This document shows positions 1 through 7,640 of a DNA stretch of 36,102 nt, piece after piece; within the stretch, counting starts at the first letter, position 1, and each line of letters starts with the position of its first letter. Source of the stretch: a virus; the IMG/VR virus record IMGVR_UViG_3300036859_000123, positions 1 to 36,102 of that record; one strand, written 5' to 3'. The position numbers and the translations under genes are program-made. Under the pieces are notes generated by a model that was given only the letters and a program-made list of their open reading frames with translations, was not told the DNA's origin and did no database searches.

Positions 1-24
1 CGGCGCGAAATCTCGAAGCTGTAA
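1..24 (+). CDS. 3' end of upstream gene, probably portal protein (partial)
   Basis: Reading from base 1 the frame gives RREISKL followed by TAA at 22-24, and the next gene starts 11 bases later with its Shine-Dalgarno sequence (AAGGGG) overlapping this stop. Only seven codons are visible, so the sequence itself does not identify the product. The portal assignment is inferred from position alone: in HK97/SPP1-like head clusters the gene before the head morphogenesis protein is normally the portal. Confidence 0.4.
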   Translation, partial: RREISKL

Positions 25-35
25 GGGGAACGACA

Positions 36-818
36 ATGCCGTTCGGTGAAAAGTGCGAGTTCGAGAACTTCGCGGCGTGCGTCGAGCGCATGACCGGATC
101 GGTTGACGATCCGGCGGCGTATTGCTCGGCGCTCATGCGGCGAACGGAAGCGGCGTGCCGGAAGGCTGCCGAACTCGACGAAGTGAAGGCGGCGTTCGAC
201 GCGGGCGTTGCGCGCTTCATCGAAGAGCAGAAAGCCGGCAAGGACGCGAAGATCAAGAAGATCGTCGAAGGGTTCGATTGGGAAAAGTATCACGCGAACG
301 TGAAGGCCGAACTCGGAGACGCGGTCGGATTGATCGTCGAGACGCAAGGCGCACGAGCGGCGGACGAAGCCGGCGGCAAATTCAAGCCGAGCGATCCGTT
401 TGTCCGCTCGCACATGACCGGATACGTCGGCGACCGAATCGTTCAGCTTGACGACTTCACGAAGGAAGCGGTCTCGACGCTGATCCGGAACGTGCTCGAC
501 AGCGGCGAAGAGATCACGCCGAATGAACTCGGCGACAAGATCGGCGATCTCGTGTCCGAGCAGTTCGACGGCTTCGCCGATTGGCGCGCGGATCGTATCG
601 CGCGCACGGAGACGGCGATTGCTTACAACACTGGAACGGCGTTCGGCTACAAACAGAGCGGCGTAAAGGAAGTCGTGATCGTGGACGGCGACGACGACGA
701 GGAATGCCGGGCCGTGGACGGAACGACGCAAACGCTCGATTGGTTTCTTGCAAATCCAATCGCGCATCCGAATTGTGAGCGCGACGGATCTCCGGTGATA
801 CCGGGAGAGGAAGAGTAA
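36..818 (+). CDS. Phage head morphogenesis protein (SPP1 gp7 / Mu F-like minor capsid protein)
   Basis: A 260-aa minor head protein expected to join the procapsid during assembly. Near the C-terminus (about residues 186-210) is the family signature DRIARTETAIAYNTG, then a GV...V.VDGDDDEEC segment and a final AHPNCERDG (about 242-250), as in the SPP1 gp7/Mu gpF domain with its conserved Arg-Thr-Glu and terminal His-Pro-Asn-Cys. The N-terminus has the MPFG...YCSALM motif seen in other phage head proteins. The start has AAGGGG 6-7 bases upstream. It sits between the presumed portal and the protease, the usual order. The stop overlaps the next start as TAATG. Confidence 0.85.
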   Translation: MPFGEKCEFENFAACVERMTGSVDDPAAYCSALMRRTEAACRKAAELDEVKAAFDAGVARFIEEQKAGKDAKIKKIVEGFDWEKYHANVKAELGDAVGLIVETQGARAADEAGGKFKPSDPFVRSHMTGYVGDRIVQLDDFTKEAVSTLIRNVLDSGEEITPNELGDKIGDLVSEQFDGFADWRADRIARTETAIAYNTGTAFGYKQSGVKEVVIVDGDDDEECRAVDGTTQTLDWFLANPIAHPNCERDGSPVIPGEEE

Positions 819-1024
819 TGCTCTCAACGAGCGGCGCGGCGCGGCGCGGCCGGCCGGCGCGGGCCGGCGAACGGTCGAATGTTCGAATCGTGATCTACGT
901 GACGGCGTCGGAAGCTCGCGCGCTCGCGGCTCTCGGGAAAGTCTCGAAGCAAACGCGCGAAGGCTACGTTCGGGATCTCGCGGTTTCAGAAGCCGGAGAC
1001 TACCTCGAAACGTGCCGGAAATGA
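818..1024 (+). CDS. Small hypothetical protein in head cluster
   Basis: 68 aa, coupled to the previous gene by a one-base TAATG overlap. The first 20 residues are Ala/Arg/Gly-rich and are encoded by a GC microsatellite, while residues 22-60 (VRIVIYVTASEARALAAL...) could form a beta strand followed by two helices. That layout resembles ribbon-helix-helix DNA-binding proteins, but no diagnostic residues confirm it. I do not recognise a family. The true start could be an internal GTG before IVIYV. Confidence 0.5.
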   Translation: MLSTSGAARRGRPARAGERSNVRIVIYVTASEARALAALGKVSKQTREGYVRDLAVSEAGDYLETCRK

Positions 1025-1079
1025 ATTGTTAACACAACAATTCCGCCGGTCGGTTATTGTTCTCTCAGAGGGATTACCC

Positions 1080-1787
1080 GTGCGCCTGTCATACAAGAAC
1101 CTTGCCTTAACGGAAGTGAAAGCCGGCGCGAACGGCGAATTCATGGGCAAGGCGTCCGTATACGGCGTCGTCGATTCTTACGGCGATATCGTGATGCCCG
1201 GCGCGTTCACGAAGTCGATTCAGAAAAAGGGCAACCGGATCAAGGTGCTTGCTCAGCACGACGCGGCCGACGTGATCGGCATGGCGACGTTGAGCGATTC
1301 GCCGGATTCGCTTCTCGCGAGCGGCAAGCTCGTTCTCGAATTGCAGAGCGCGAAGGACATGTATACGCGCTTGCAGAACGATTTGATCGACGGGATCTCA
1401 ATCGGCTACGTGACGGACAAGGCGAGTTACGACAAGAACGGTCTCCGGCAAATCGAAGAGATCGACTTGTGGGAAATCTCGCTTGTGACGTTCCCGGCGA
1501 ACGACTACGCGCGAGTTACCGACGTGAAGGCGGCTCTCGAAGATCGGGAAGTGGAATTCATTCAGTGGGCGGTTGCCGAGATCAAGGCCGGCCGCGCTCT
1601 GAGCGCAGCGAACGAAGCACATATTCGCTCCGCGTATGACTCGCATTTGAAAACCGGCGAGTCGTTGAAAAATTTGATCGATGCGCTCGACGCTGAAAAA
1701 GCGGCGGCGAAACTTCAGAGCGACGAAGCCGAGACGTTCGCTCTTGCATTGGCAGCGAGCGAAGCTCTCGGGAAACTCACTCAGTAA
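1080..1787 (+). CDS. HK97-family prohead protease (peptidase U35)
   Basis: This protease cleaves capsid scaffold/delta domains in the procapsid. After MRLSYKNLALTEVKA comes the typical fold: GKASVYGVVDSYGDIVMPGAF (conserved D..G.I..PGAF), then VLAQHD (catalytic His), then DLIDGISIGYV (catalytic Ser in the S-I-G-Y motif), and LWEISLVTFPAND. The 235 aa include a helical, charged C-terminal tail of about 85 residues. GTG at 1080 is preferred because GAGGG lies 8-10 bases upstream; an in-frame TTG at 1026 would add 18 residues lying over an inverted repeat. It directly precedes the major capsid gene, as usual. Confidence 0.9.
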   Translation: MRLSYKNLALTEVKAGANGEFMGKASVYGVVDSYGDIVMPGAFTKSIQKKGNRIKVLAQHDAADVIGMATLSDSPDSLLASGKLVLELQSAKDMYTRLQNDLIDGISIGYVTDKASYDKNGLRQIEEIDLWEISLVTFPANDYARVTDVKAALEDREVEFIQWAVAEIKAGRALSAANEAHIRSAYDSHLKTGESLKNLIDALDAEKAAAKLQSDEAETFALALAASEALGKLTQ

Positions 1788-1794
1788 AGGACAT

Positions 1795-2949
1795 ATGAAA
1801 ATGGAAGCGAAAGAGATCGTCACTCAGATCAACACGCAGTTCGAGCAGATGAAGAGCTTGCTCGAATCGCGCGTGGCAGAAGAAGTCAAGAAGTTCGGCG
1901 CTCCGCTCGGCGACACGAAGGCGGCGGTTGACGGGTTCAACGCTCGTCTCGACGCTCTCGAAGCGAAGCTGTCGCGGCCGGCGCGTTCGGCCGGCGCGGT
2001 CGAAATGACCGAGCAGGACGAGCAGTATCGCAAGGCGTTCGCTCAGTATTTCCGCAAGGGCGATCAGAAGCTCACGGAGATCGAGATCAAGACGCTTGCG
2101 AGCGACAGCGATCCGGACGGCGGTTACTTCCTGCCGAAGAACGTTCGCGCGGGAATCGTCGAACGGCTTCAGCAGTTCTCGCCGATCCGCGAACTCGCGT
2201 CAATCGAGACCATCGGGATCGGTGACTCGCTCGACGTGCCGAAGGAAGGCGCGACGAACTTCGATGCGGGTTGGACTTCGGAGCGTTCCGCGCGTCCGGA
2301 GACCGTGTCGGGCACGTTCGGCAACGACAACATTCCGACGTTCGAGCAGTATGCGAAGCCGAAGGCTTCACAGAAGATGCTCGACGATGTTGCGTTCGAC
2401 GTGGAAGGCTGGATCTCCCGCAAGGTCGATCAGCGTTTCGCGATCCTCGAAGGAACCGCGTTCGTGAACGGAAACGGCGTCACTCAGCCGGAAGGCTTGA
2501 TGACGAACGCCGATATCGCGGCCGTGAACAGCGGTTCGGGAACGACGCTCACAATCGACGGGCTTTACGCGCTGTATCACGCTCTGCCGGAGCCTTACGC
2601 GGTTCGGGCAACGTTCATCATGCGTCGGGCGACGGTTGGCGTCGTGCGAACGCTGAAGGACGCGACGAGCGGGATCTACGCATGGCAACCGGCGCTCGGC
2701 GTCGGCAATCCGGCGACGATCCTCGGTCAGCCGTATCGGGAAGCTCTCGACATGCCGGCGATTGCCGGCGGCGCGAAGCCGATCCTCTTCGGCGACTTCA
2801 AGAGCGGATACCAGATCGTTGATCGCATGGGCGTCAAGGTTCTGCGCGATCCGTATTCCTCGAAGCCGTTCGTCGAGTTCTACACGACTCGGCGCGTCGG
2901 CGGACAGGTGATCCTCGCGGAAGCGTTCGTGAAACAGAACATCGCGTAA
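1795..2949 (+). CDS. Major capsid protein (HK97 gp5 fold)
   Basis: 384 aa. The N-terminal ~75 residues are a charged coiled coil (scaffolding delta domain) that the upstream protease would remove. The mature part begins near EQDEQYRKAFAQYFRKG and contains ASDSDPDGGYFLPK, VERLQQFSPIRELAS, GTAFVNGNGVTQPEGLM and a C-terminal GDFKSGYQIVDR...PFVEFYTTRRVGG, all classic HK97-type capsid segments. Start: ATG 1795 follows AAAGG by only four bases, so ATG 1801 (spacing 10) is a close alternative. A 12-bp hairpin lies 24 bases past the stop. Confidence 0.95.
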   Translation: MKMEAKEIVTQINTQFEQMKSLLESRVAEEVKKFGAPLGDTKAAVDGFNARLDALEAKLSRPARSAGAVEMTEQDEQYRKAFAQYFRKGDQKLTEIEIKTLASDSDPDGGYFLPKNVRAGIVERLQQFSPIRELASIETIGIGDSLDVPKEGATNFDAGWTSERSARPETVSGTFGNDNIPTFEQYAKPKASQKMLDDVAFDVEGWISRKVDQRFAILEGTAFVNGNGVTQPEGLMTNADIAAVNSGSGTTLTIDGLYALYHALPEPYAVRATFIMRRATVGVVRTLKDATSGIYAWQPALGVGNPATILGQPYREALDMPAIAGGAKPILFGDFKSGYQIVDRMGVKVLRDPYSSKPFVEFYTTRRVGGQVILAEAFVKQNIA

Positions 2950-2972
2950 GACGCGGTGAACGTTCAGCAACC

Positions 2973-3001
2973 GGGGCCGTTCATGAATAATGAACGGCTC
3001 C
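2973..3001 (+). terminator. Strong hairpin after the major capsid gene
   Basis: Arms 2973-2984 and 2990-3001 form a 12-bp stem (one G-T pair) around the five-base loop GAATA. No T-run follows, so it may be an attenuator, an mRNA 3'-end stabiliser or a weak terminator that lowers expression of the next gene relative to capsid. Confidence 0.6.
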
Positions 3002-3089
3002 ATTCTCCAAACCGGGCCGGCCGAAACAGGCTCACGTAATCGGCGGTCACTGATTGGCAGCGTGACAGAAAAGACAGAGGAAAAGAATC

Positions 3090-3515
3090 ATGCGAGACCT
3101 TTACAATCGCGTTTCAGTCGTGCGAGTTCTCGATCCGGTGGCTCGTGCGAACGGCACTTACAACGGCGTGACGGTTGACCGGCAGAACTCCGGCAAGCTG
3201 TCTCAGTCGTGCCTGTTCGTGCAGAACATCGGAACCAAAACGGACGGCGTTCTGACTGCCGCTCTCAAAGAGAGCGATACCGGCGTGTTTGCCGGCGAAG
3301 AGAACGACGTTGCTTCAACCGATCTCTCGGGTTCGCTCTCGGATCTGAACGCGGCCGACGCGGGCGCGGGACAGAACACGGTTGCGAAGCTCGGCTATCG
3401 CGGAGCGAAGCGGTATCTCCGGCTGATTCAGGTCGTGTCGGCGGACGCCGGTTCGAACAACACGTTCGGCGTCGTGGCTGTTCTCGGCCATATCGGACAC
3501 AACGCGGCCGTCTAA
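3090..3515 (+). CDS. Putative capsid decoration / accessory head protein
   Basis: 141 aa, starting MRDLYNRVSVVRVLDP, with AGGAAAAGAATC before ATG 3090. It is rich in Gly, Ala, Val and Asn with few charges, and the C-terminal half has KLGYRGAKRYLRLIQVVSAD, a pattern seen in small proteins encoded just after HK97-type capsid genes. Decoration or head-accessory function is inferred from position, size and this pattern; no enzymatic motif is present. It stands alone between two strong hairpins, which suggests its dosage is set separately from the capsid protein and the connector genes. Confidence 0.55.
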   Translation: MRDLYNRVSVVRVLDPVARANGTYNGVTVDRQNSGKLSQSCLFVQNIGTKTDGVLTAALKESDTGVFAGEENDVASTDLSGSLSDLNAADAGAGQNTVAKLGYRGAKRYLRLIQVVSADAGSNNTFGVVAVLGHIGHNAAV

Positions 3516-3548
3516 CTAGCGGCCGGCGGCGAGCAATAGCAAAGGGCA

Positions 3549-3582
3549 AAACGCCGGGCCGGACGAAACCGGCTCGGCGTTT
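3549..3582 (+). terminator. Rho-independent-type terminator after decoration gene
   Basis: Arms 3549-3562 and 3569-3582 pair over 14 bp (one G-T) around the loop ACGAAA. The descending arm ends in TTT and is followed by GTCGTTTC. It lies 33 bases after the stop at 3515 and before the connector gene, so capsid-level transcription could be partly terminated here. Confidence 0.7.
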
Positions 3583-3605
3583 GTCGTTTCAGGGAGATTC
3601 TTTCG

Positions 3606-4232
3606 ATGGCAACGGCAGCAACAACTATGTGGTCGCTTGGCGTGGCGAAAGCCTACGTCACGAAGAACACGGCTGCCGGCAACGGGCACGATACGGCGAT
3701 CACTCAGCTTGCGGACGGCGTTTCTTCGCGGATCGAAAACTTCATCCGGCGGAAGATCGTCAAGCGGGCGATCACGAGCTTTGTTCTCGACGGGCCGGAT
3801 TGCAACGGCAAGATTTCGCTTCCGGATTATCCGATCTTCTCGGTCGAAGCGGTGAAGATCCGGCCGAGCATGAACGTTGCGTTCCCGGCGGCGCTCGACT
3901 CTTCGGCGTATGAACTCGACGCGCGACACGGTTTCATTTATCTGTTGTCGAGTTCGGGCGCGTCGTCGGGCTTGTATCCGTTCGAGTTCAGCGGCCGGCG
4001 TCTCGTCTCGGTTGACTATACGCCGGGATGGGATCAGCAAGACGGCGCGGCGCTTCCGCGCGATCTCTACGGTATGGGGCTTGATTACTGCAAGTTCCTG
4101 TATCAGCGATGGGCGAACGACTTGATCGTGTCTCAAAACGTGAGCGAAGGCGGGAAGAACATCACGATTCCTCAAGATTTGCCGAAGGATCTCCGTGATG
4201 CGTTCTCGCACTACATCAAACGGCGGATATGA
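3606..4232 (+). CDS. Head-tail connector / adaptor protein (HK97 gp6-like)
   Basis: 208 aa. The first third is helical (VAKAYVTKN...DTAITQLADGVSSRIENFIRRKI), followed by strands (LPDYPIFSVEAVKI...FIYLLSSSG) and a closing helical part with YGMGLDYCKFLYQRW and a basic C-terminus. This matches gp6-like adaptors, which form a ring beneath the portal. Start ATG 3606 has AGGGAG upstream. It is the first gene after the terminator and the first of a run of neck genes. Assignment is by pattern and gene order. Confidence 0.7.
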   Translation: MATAATTMWSLGVAKAYVTKNTAAGNGHDTAITQLADGVSSRIENFIRRKIVKRAITSFVLDGPDCNGKISLPDYPIFSVEAVKIRPSMNVAFPAALDSSAYELDARHGFIYLLSSSGASSGLYPFEFSGRRLVSVDYTPGWDQQDGAALPRDLYGMGLDYCKFLYQRWANDLIVSQNVSEGGKNITIPQDLPKDLRDAFSHYIKRRI

Positions 4233-4236
4233 GATA

Positions 4237-4842
4237 ATGATCGAGATGAAGGTTGACGGAGCCGACGCGGTTTCCGTCATGTTGACAAACGCTCCGAAGA
4301 ACATCGCGAAGCGGCTTGTTGACGCTATGACGAAGATCGGTCTCGGCTTCGTTAAGCACTTGAAGGAAGAGGAACTTTCGGGACAGCGATTGAACACGCG
4401 AACGGGAACGGGCCGTCGCTCGGTCACATATCGCGTTTACGACGAAGGCGGCGACATTGTCGTTGTTGCGGGGCCGGACTTGACGAAGGCTCCGTATATG
4501 CGCGCTCAGGATCTCGGCGCAACGATCACGCCGAAGAGTGCTCAGAACTTGACGATTCCCGTAGGGGAAGCGTTGACGAACAAGGGCGTTTCGCGGTTCA
4601 CGGCGCGGCAGTTAATCGCCGGGCCGCAAGGTTACGGATACGTCGGAACGTTCGTGCATAACCGGATCATCTTCGGGAAGCGCGCGGATGGATCGGTCGT
4701 TCCGTTGTTCGTGCTGAAAACTTCGGTTCGGTTAAAGGCTGTCGGGTTCATGGCTCACACGCTCTCGGAAAAGAAAGAATGGGCGCGCGGGTTGATAGCT
4801 ACGGCAGTCGGGGAAGCGTTGAACGACAATGCCGGTTCCTGA
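4237..4842 (+). CDS. HK97 gp10-like head-tail joining protein
   Basis: 201 aa. It contains a LNTRTGTGRRSVTYRVYDEGGD segment, then LGATITPKSAQNLTIPV and PLFVLKTSVRLKAVGFM, which together follow the gp10-like/neck protein pattern (TGRLRRS, Y...GG.I.PK, IP.RPFL). Such proteins help stop-up and join head to tail. ATG 4237 begins four bases after the preceding TGA with only weak Shine-Dalgarno support; ATG 4246 is possible. It overlaps the next gene by 14 bases. Confidence 0.65.
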   Translation: MIEMKVDGADAVSVMLTNAPKNIAKRLVDAMTKIGLGFVKHLKEEELSGQRLNTRTGTGRRSVTYRVYDEGGDIVVVAGPDLTKAPYMRAQDLGATITPKSAQNLTIPVGEALTNKGVSRFTARQLIAGPQGYGYVGTFVHNRIIFGKRADGSVVPLFVLKTSVRLKAVGFMAHTLSEKKEWARGLIATAVGEALNDNAGS

Positions 4843-5314
4843 TAGCACGCGAACGCTGATTCTCAAAAACCTGCAAGCGACGTTGCAGGGCATGACCGAT
4901 GCGAACGTGTATCATCATCCGGTTGCGAACGCTTCTCAGGTTTCGCTCGATCCGACGATCAACTTGTTGACGCACGCGGGGCCGGATTTTCCGTTTTACT
5001 TGATCGAGCCGACGCCGGACGGCAAGAAGGAATTTTTTCAGTCGGAACAGATCACGGAAGATTTCGTGATCAACATTTGTGGACGGATCGACGTTGATAC
5101 AACCGATCCGCTCGCGAAAATGCAAGCGTGGGAAAACATCGCGGCCGACTTGGAGATCGCACTTGAAGCGGACATGACGCGCGGCGGTCATGCGTGCGAT
5201 ACACGTTGCGGAGTCATTCAGCCGTTTACCGGCGTTGGCTCTTCAATCGTGATCACGGTTCAGCCGATTGTTTGCAAGATATATCGGCGCTACGGAATTC
5301 CGACAGTGCCATAA
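4829..5314 (+). CDS. Tail terminator / tail completion-like protein
   Basis: 161 aa, beginning with an amphipathic helix (RTLILKNLQATLQGM) and continuing as alternating strands with ITEDFVINICGRI and a helix DPLAKMQAWENIAADLEIAL. This alpha-beta layout, its size, and its position between the gp10-like gene and the tail tube gene match tail terminators (lambda gpU type) that cap tube growth. No sequence-specific motif proves it. Start at ATG 4829 lies inside the previous gene with GGGGAAG upstream. Confidence 0.6.
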   Translation: MPVPDSTRTLILKNLQATLQGMTDANVYHHPVANASQVSLDPTINLLTHAGPDFPFYLIEPTPDGKKEFFQSEQITEDFVINICGRIDVDTTDPLAKMQAWENIAADLEIALEADMTRGGHACDTRCGVIQPFTGVGSSIVITVQPIVCKIYRRYGIPTVP

Positions 5315-5328
5315 AGGAAGGCGTGATC

Positions 5329-5553
5329 ATGTTGCGAGTCAAAGCAAGCGGAGCGGTTCAGCATCTCGCGGGCGAGTGGAGCGCGCACTTCGGGCCGCTC
5401 TCAAACGTGGACGCGGAGATTCCGGACAGCGGCGGCGAAACGCTTCGGTCACTCATGGAAGCCGGCATGATTCCGGCGGACGTTTTCGAGGAAGTCAACG
5501 AGCCGGCCGATCAGCCGGTCGAGTCGGACGAACCGACAGAGGAAAGGGAATAA
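5329..5553 (+). CDS. Small acidic hypothetical protein before tail tube gene
   Basis: 74 aa with a very acidic C-terminus (FEEVNEPADQPVESDEPTEERE). AAGGAAGG lies 7-14 bases before ATG 5329; a GTG two codons upstream is less well spaced. Its middle (AEIPDSGGETLRSLMEAGMIP) could be a short helix. I do not recognise it. Position four bases before the major tail gene suggests a tail-assembly role, but that is inference. Confidence 0.6.
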   Translation: MLRVKASGAVQHLAGEWSAHFGPLSNVDAEIPDSGGETLRSLMEAGMIPADVFEEVNEPADQPVESDEPTEERE

Positions 5554-5556
5554 GTC

Positions 5557-6768
5557 ATGTCGTTGAACATTGGTCGTAAGGGGCGGCTCTACGTGGTCAA
5601 GGAAGCCGGCGCGGGCGGCGGCAACGGAGCCGGCTACGGGCAGAAACAGGACGGATCGAACGGCTCGAACACGCTTTCGAATGCCGTCAACGCGCTTCGT
5701 CACATTGATTTCAAGTTCATGTTCGATCCGTTCGGGCGCGTGAACTCGACCGAGAAAAAGCAATCGCCGGGGCAGGTCGTCGTATTCGACCGGCGCGCGG
5801 TTGCGAACCTCGATTCGGTTCACGGTCTGATCCGGCCGAGCGGAACGCTGAACACGCTTCCGGAGTCGGATAAGATTTTCGAAGCGGCGTTCGGCACGAA
5901 GTCAAACGTCACGCTCTCGACGACGATCAACGACGCGGCGGCGACGACGACGAGCGCGACTCTCACGAGCGTTGCCGGGCTTCAGGCCGGCCGCGATGCG
6001 TTGCTGTTCGTCGTGGCGGGCAAGAAATACGTTCGTTTCGTGACGAACATTGCCGGCAGCATCGCGACGTGGGCACCTGCACTCCCGGCGGCTCCGGCGA
6101 ACACGTCGGCAGTCAAGGGCGGTCTCGTTTACAAGCTCTCAACCGATCTGTCGATCTCTCTCGCGATCCTGCACGTTCTCTCGGGCTTCCGGCGCGAGTG
6201 CCGGGGCATCGGCGTTGACAAGTTCAACGTCACGTTCGACGCGAACGCGGAGCCGATGTATTCGGCTTCGGGGCCGGCTCAATCCGAGTTCAACGATGCG
6301 AACGCGGTTGCTGATCCGGGCGCGTCAACGTTCGTCGGGTTGCAGAATCCGCCGAGCGGGATCGTCGGCGACGTCCTGATCGGCGCAACGTCGTATCTGA
6401 CGAAGAAGGCGACGTTCGATCTCACGAACGGGCTTCGCGTGCGGAACGAGGAATACGGCGGCAACGCGGACACGGGTTACGCTTCCGAAGTGTTCCGCGA
6501 TGGCCGGCGCTCGGTCTCGGTCTCTCTCGATGCGTTCGTTGAGACGCCGGCAACGCTGCACGACTTCGCGATTGCGGGCACTCAGAAACCGCTCTTCGTG
6601 CAGACGGGCCGCACGGAAGGCAACATCGTTGCGTGCTACGCTCCAATCGTGGATTGGAAGGTTCCGGATACGGATTCTCCCGACACGGCTTCGAACTGGT
6701 CGTTCAAGGGAACGGCGCTCGAATCGGCGGACGGCGCGAACGACGAGTTTTACCTTGCGATCTTCTAA
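5557..6768 (+). CDS. Major tail protein (tail tube)
   Basis: 403 aa, opening MSLNIGRKGRLYVVKE, typical of siphophage tube subunits, which stack as hexamers along the tape measure. Mostly beta-rich with many Thr, Ser, Gly and Asn. The central segment about residues 130-190 (ATTTSATLTSVAGLQAGRDALLFVVAGKKYVRFVT) looks like an inserted domain, which fits its length above the 200-250 aa of minimal tube proteins. It is followed by hairpins and then by the tail chaperone and tape measure, the standard order. Confidence 0.75.
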   Translation: MSLNIGRKGRLYVVKEAGAGGGNGAGYGQKQDGSNGSNTLSNAVNALRHIDFKFMFDPFGRVNSTEKKQSPGQVVVFDRRAVANLDSVHGLIRPSGTLNTLPESDKIFEAAFGTKSNVTLSTTINDAAATTTSATLTSVAGLQAGRDALLFVVAGKKYVRFVTNIAGSIATWAPALPAAPANTSAVKGGLVYKLSTDLSISLAILHVLSGFRRECRGIGVDKFNVTFDANAEPMYSASGPAQSEFNDANAVADPGASTFVGLQNPPSGIVGDVLIGATSYLTKKATFDLTNGLRVRNEEYGGNADTGYASEVFRDGRRSVSVSLDAFVETPATLHDFAIAGTQKPLFVQTGRTEGNIVACYAPIVDWKVPDTDSPDTASNWSFKGTALESADGANDEFYLAIF

Positions 6769-6819
6769 CGGAGATCGTAAGATCATTCTTTCGACACTGT
6801 AGCGACATGAGCGGGGCGA

Positions 6820-6840
6820 CTCCGGCATTCCCGGCCGGAG
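6820..6840 (+). terminator. Hairpin after major tail gene
   Basis: CTCCGGC (6820-6826) and GCCGGAG (6834-6840) form a 7-bp stem with a seven-base loop, followed by pyrimidine-rich sequence. A second dyad, GCTCGCG-TT-CGCGAGC (6887-6902), lies just before the chaperone gene. Together they could lower transcription past the abundant tail tube gene. Confidence 0.45.
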
Positions 6841-6914
6841 CGTTCCGCTTCCTTCCTTCGCAACCTCAGAACTAAAACACGTCAACGCTCGCGTTCGCGA
6901 GCACGAGGAAGCAC

Positions 6915-7640
6915 ATGCAATTGAAATGTCACAGATCGGTGATCAACATCCATGATCCAAAGTCGGGCGCTCCGAAAGCGGTTCGTCTGAAGATCAAGGC
7001 AATGACCATCGAAGAGCAAACGAAGTTCGGGCGCGACTACTACAAGAGCGCGAACCCGGAAAGCAACGCGCTCGTTGCGCGCAAGGACACGAACGACGAG
7101 CAGGAAAAGAAATTGCTCGACGCGGGCACGAAGAACGAGCGAGAGGAATTCGTGTTCTCCGACGCGGAGATCAAGAACCGCCGGCTTCAGGAAATGACGG
7201 CGGAAGAGCGAGCGAAATACGATGCGATGGACGCGGCCGAAGAAGCGTTCTCGGATGAGTTCATCAAGCACACGCTCGCGAGTTACGTTCGAGTCGAGAG
7301 CGGACAGGATCTTGAGTTCGCAGACGACTTCGAGAACGACGACGCGGAAGTGAAACCGATTCGGAACGGGCTTGAACTGGCAAACGCATACGGCGGCGAG
7401 CGAATCATCCGCGATCTTTTGAGGATCGTTCACGTCGAGAATACGCAGGAACCGCCAGCAAAAAAAGTCTTGAGACCGCTTTTCGGTTTCGTGCCTTTCT
7501 CGGAAGAGCACGAGAAGGAACAGGTTGGGCAGAAACCGGGGCAGACTGCCGATCCTGTCAACGAGCCGGTCTCTGCCGTGACCGTGGTTGCCGAGCCGAT
7601 CACGACGGTTCCGTTGTCTGGATCGGAAGCAACGGACTAA
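6915..7640 (+). CDS. Tail assembly chaperone, zero-frame product (gpG-like)
   Basis: 241 aa, highly charged and helical (AMTIEEQTKFGRDYYKS, AEIKNRRLQEMTAEERAKYDAMDAAEEAF), as expected for the chaperone that coats the tape measure before tube polymerisation. It lies between tail tube and tape measure genes, the invariant position. GAGGAAGCAC precedes ATG 6915. Codons 182-184 (GCA AAA AAA) make the heptamer A-AAA-AAA at 7460-7466, a candidate -1 frameshift site. The residues after it are low-complexity (GQKPGQTADPVNEPVSAV), as in unshifted tails of such proteins. Confidence 0.75.
   Translation: MQLKCHRSVINIHDPKSGAPKAVRLKIKAMTIEEQTKFGRDYYKSANPESNALVARKDTNDEQEKKLLDAGTKNEREEFVFSDAEIKNRRLQEMTAEERAKYDAMDAAEEAFSDEFIKHTLASYVRVESGQDLEFADDFENDDAEVKPIRNGLELANAYGGERIIRDLLRIVHVENTQEPPAKKVLRPLFGFVPFSEEHEKEQVGQKPGQTADPVNEPVSAVTVVAEPITTVPLSGSEATD
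7460..7466 (+). promoter_or_regulatory. Candidate -1 programmed ribosomal frameshift site (A AAA AAA)
   Basis: The heptamer reads gcA AAA AAA gtc in the zero frame of the chaperone gene, matching the X-XXY-YYZ slippery rule. After a -1 slip the frame stays open from 7466 to the stop at 7918, joining the downstream frame that has no good start of its own. Confidence 0.65.

Noticed and set aside
7540-7610. Cys-rich CRSC...C...C segment in the -1 frame of the chaperone
   Set aside because: It is encoded opposite codons constrained by the zero frame (PVNEPVSAVTVVAEP), so the apparent metal site is probably accidental.
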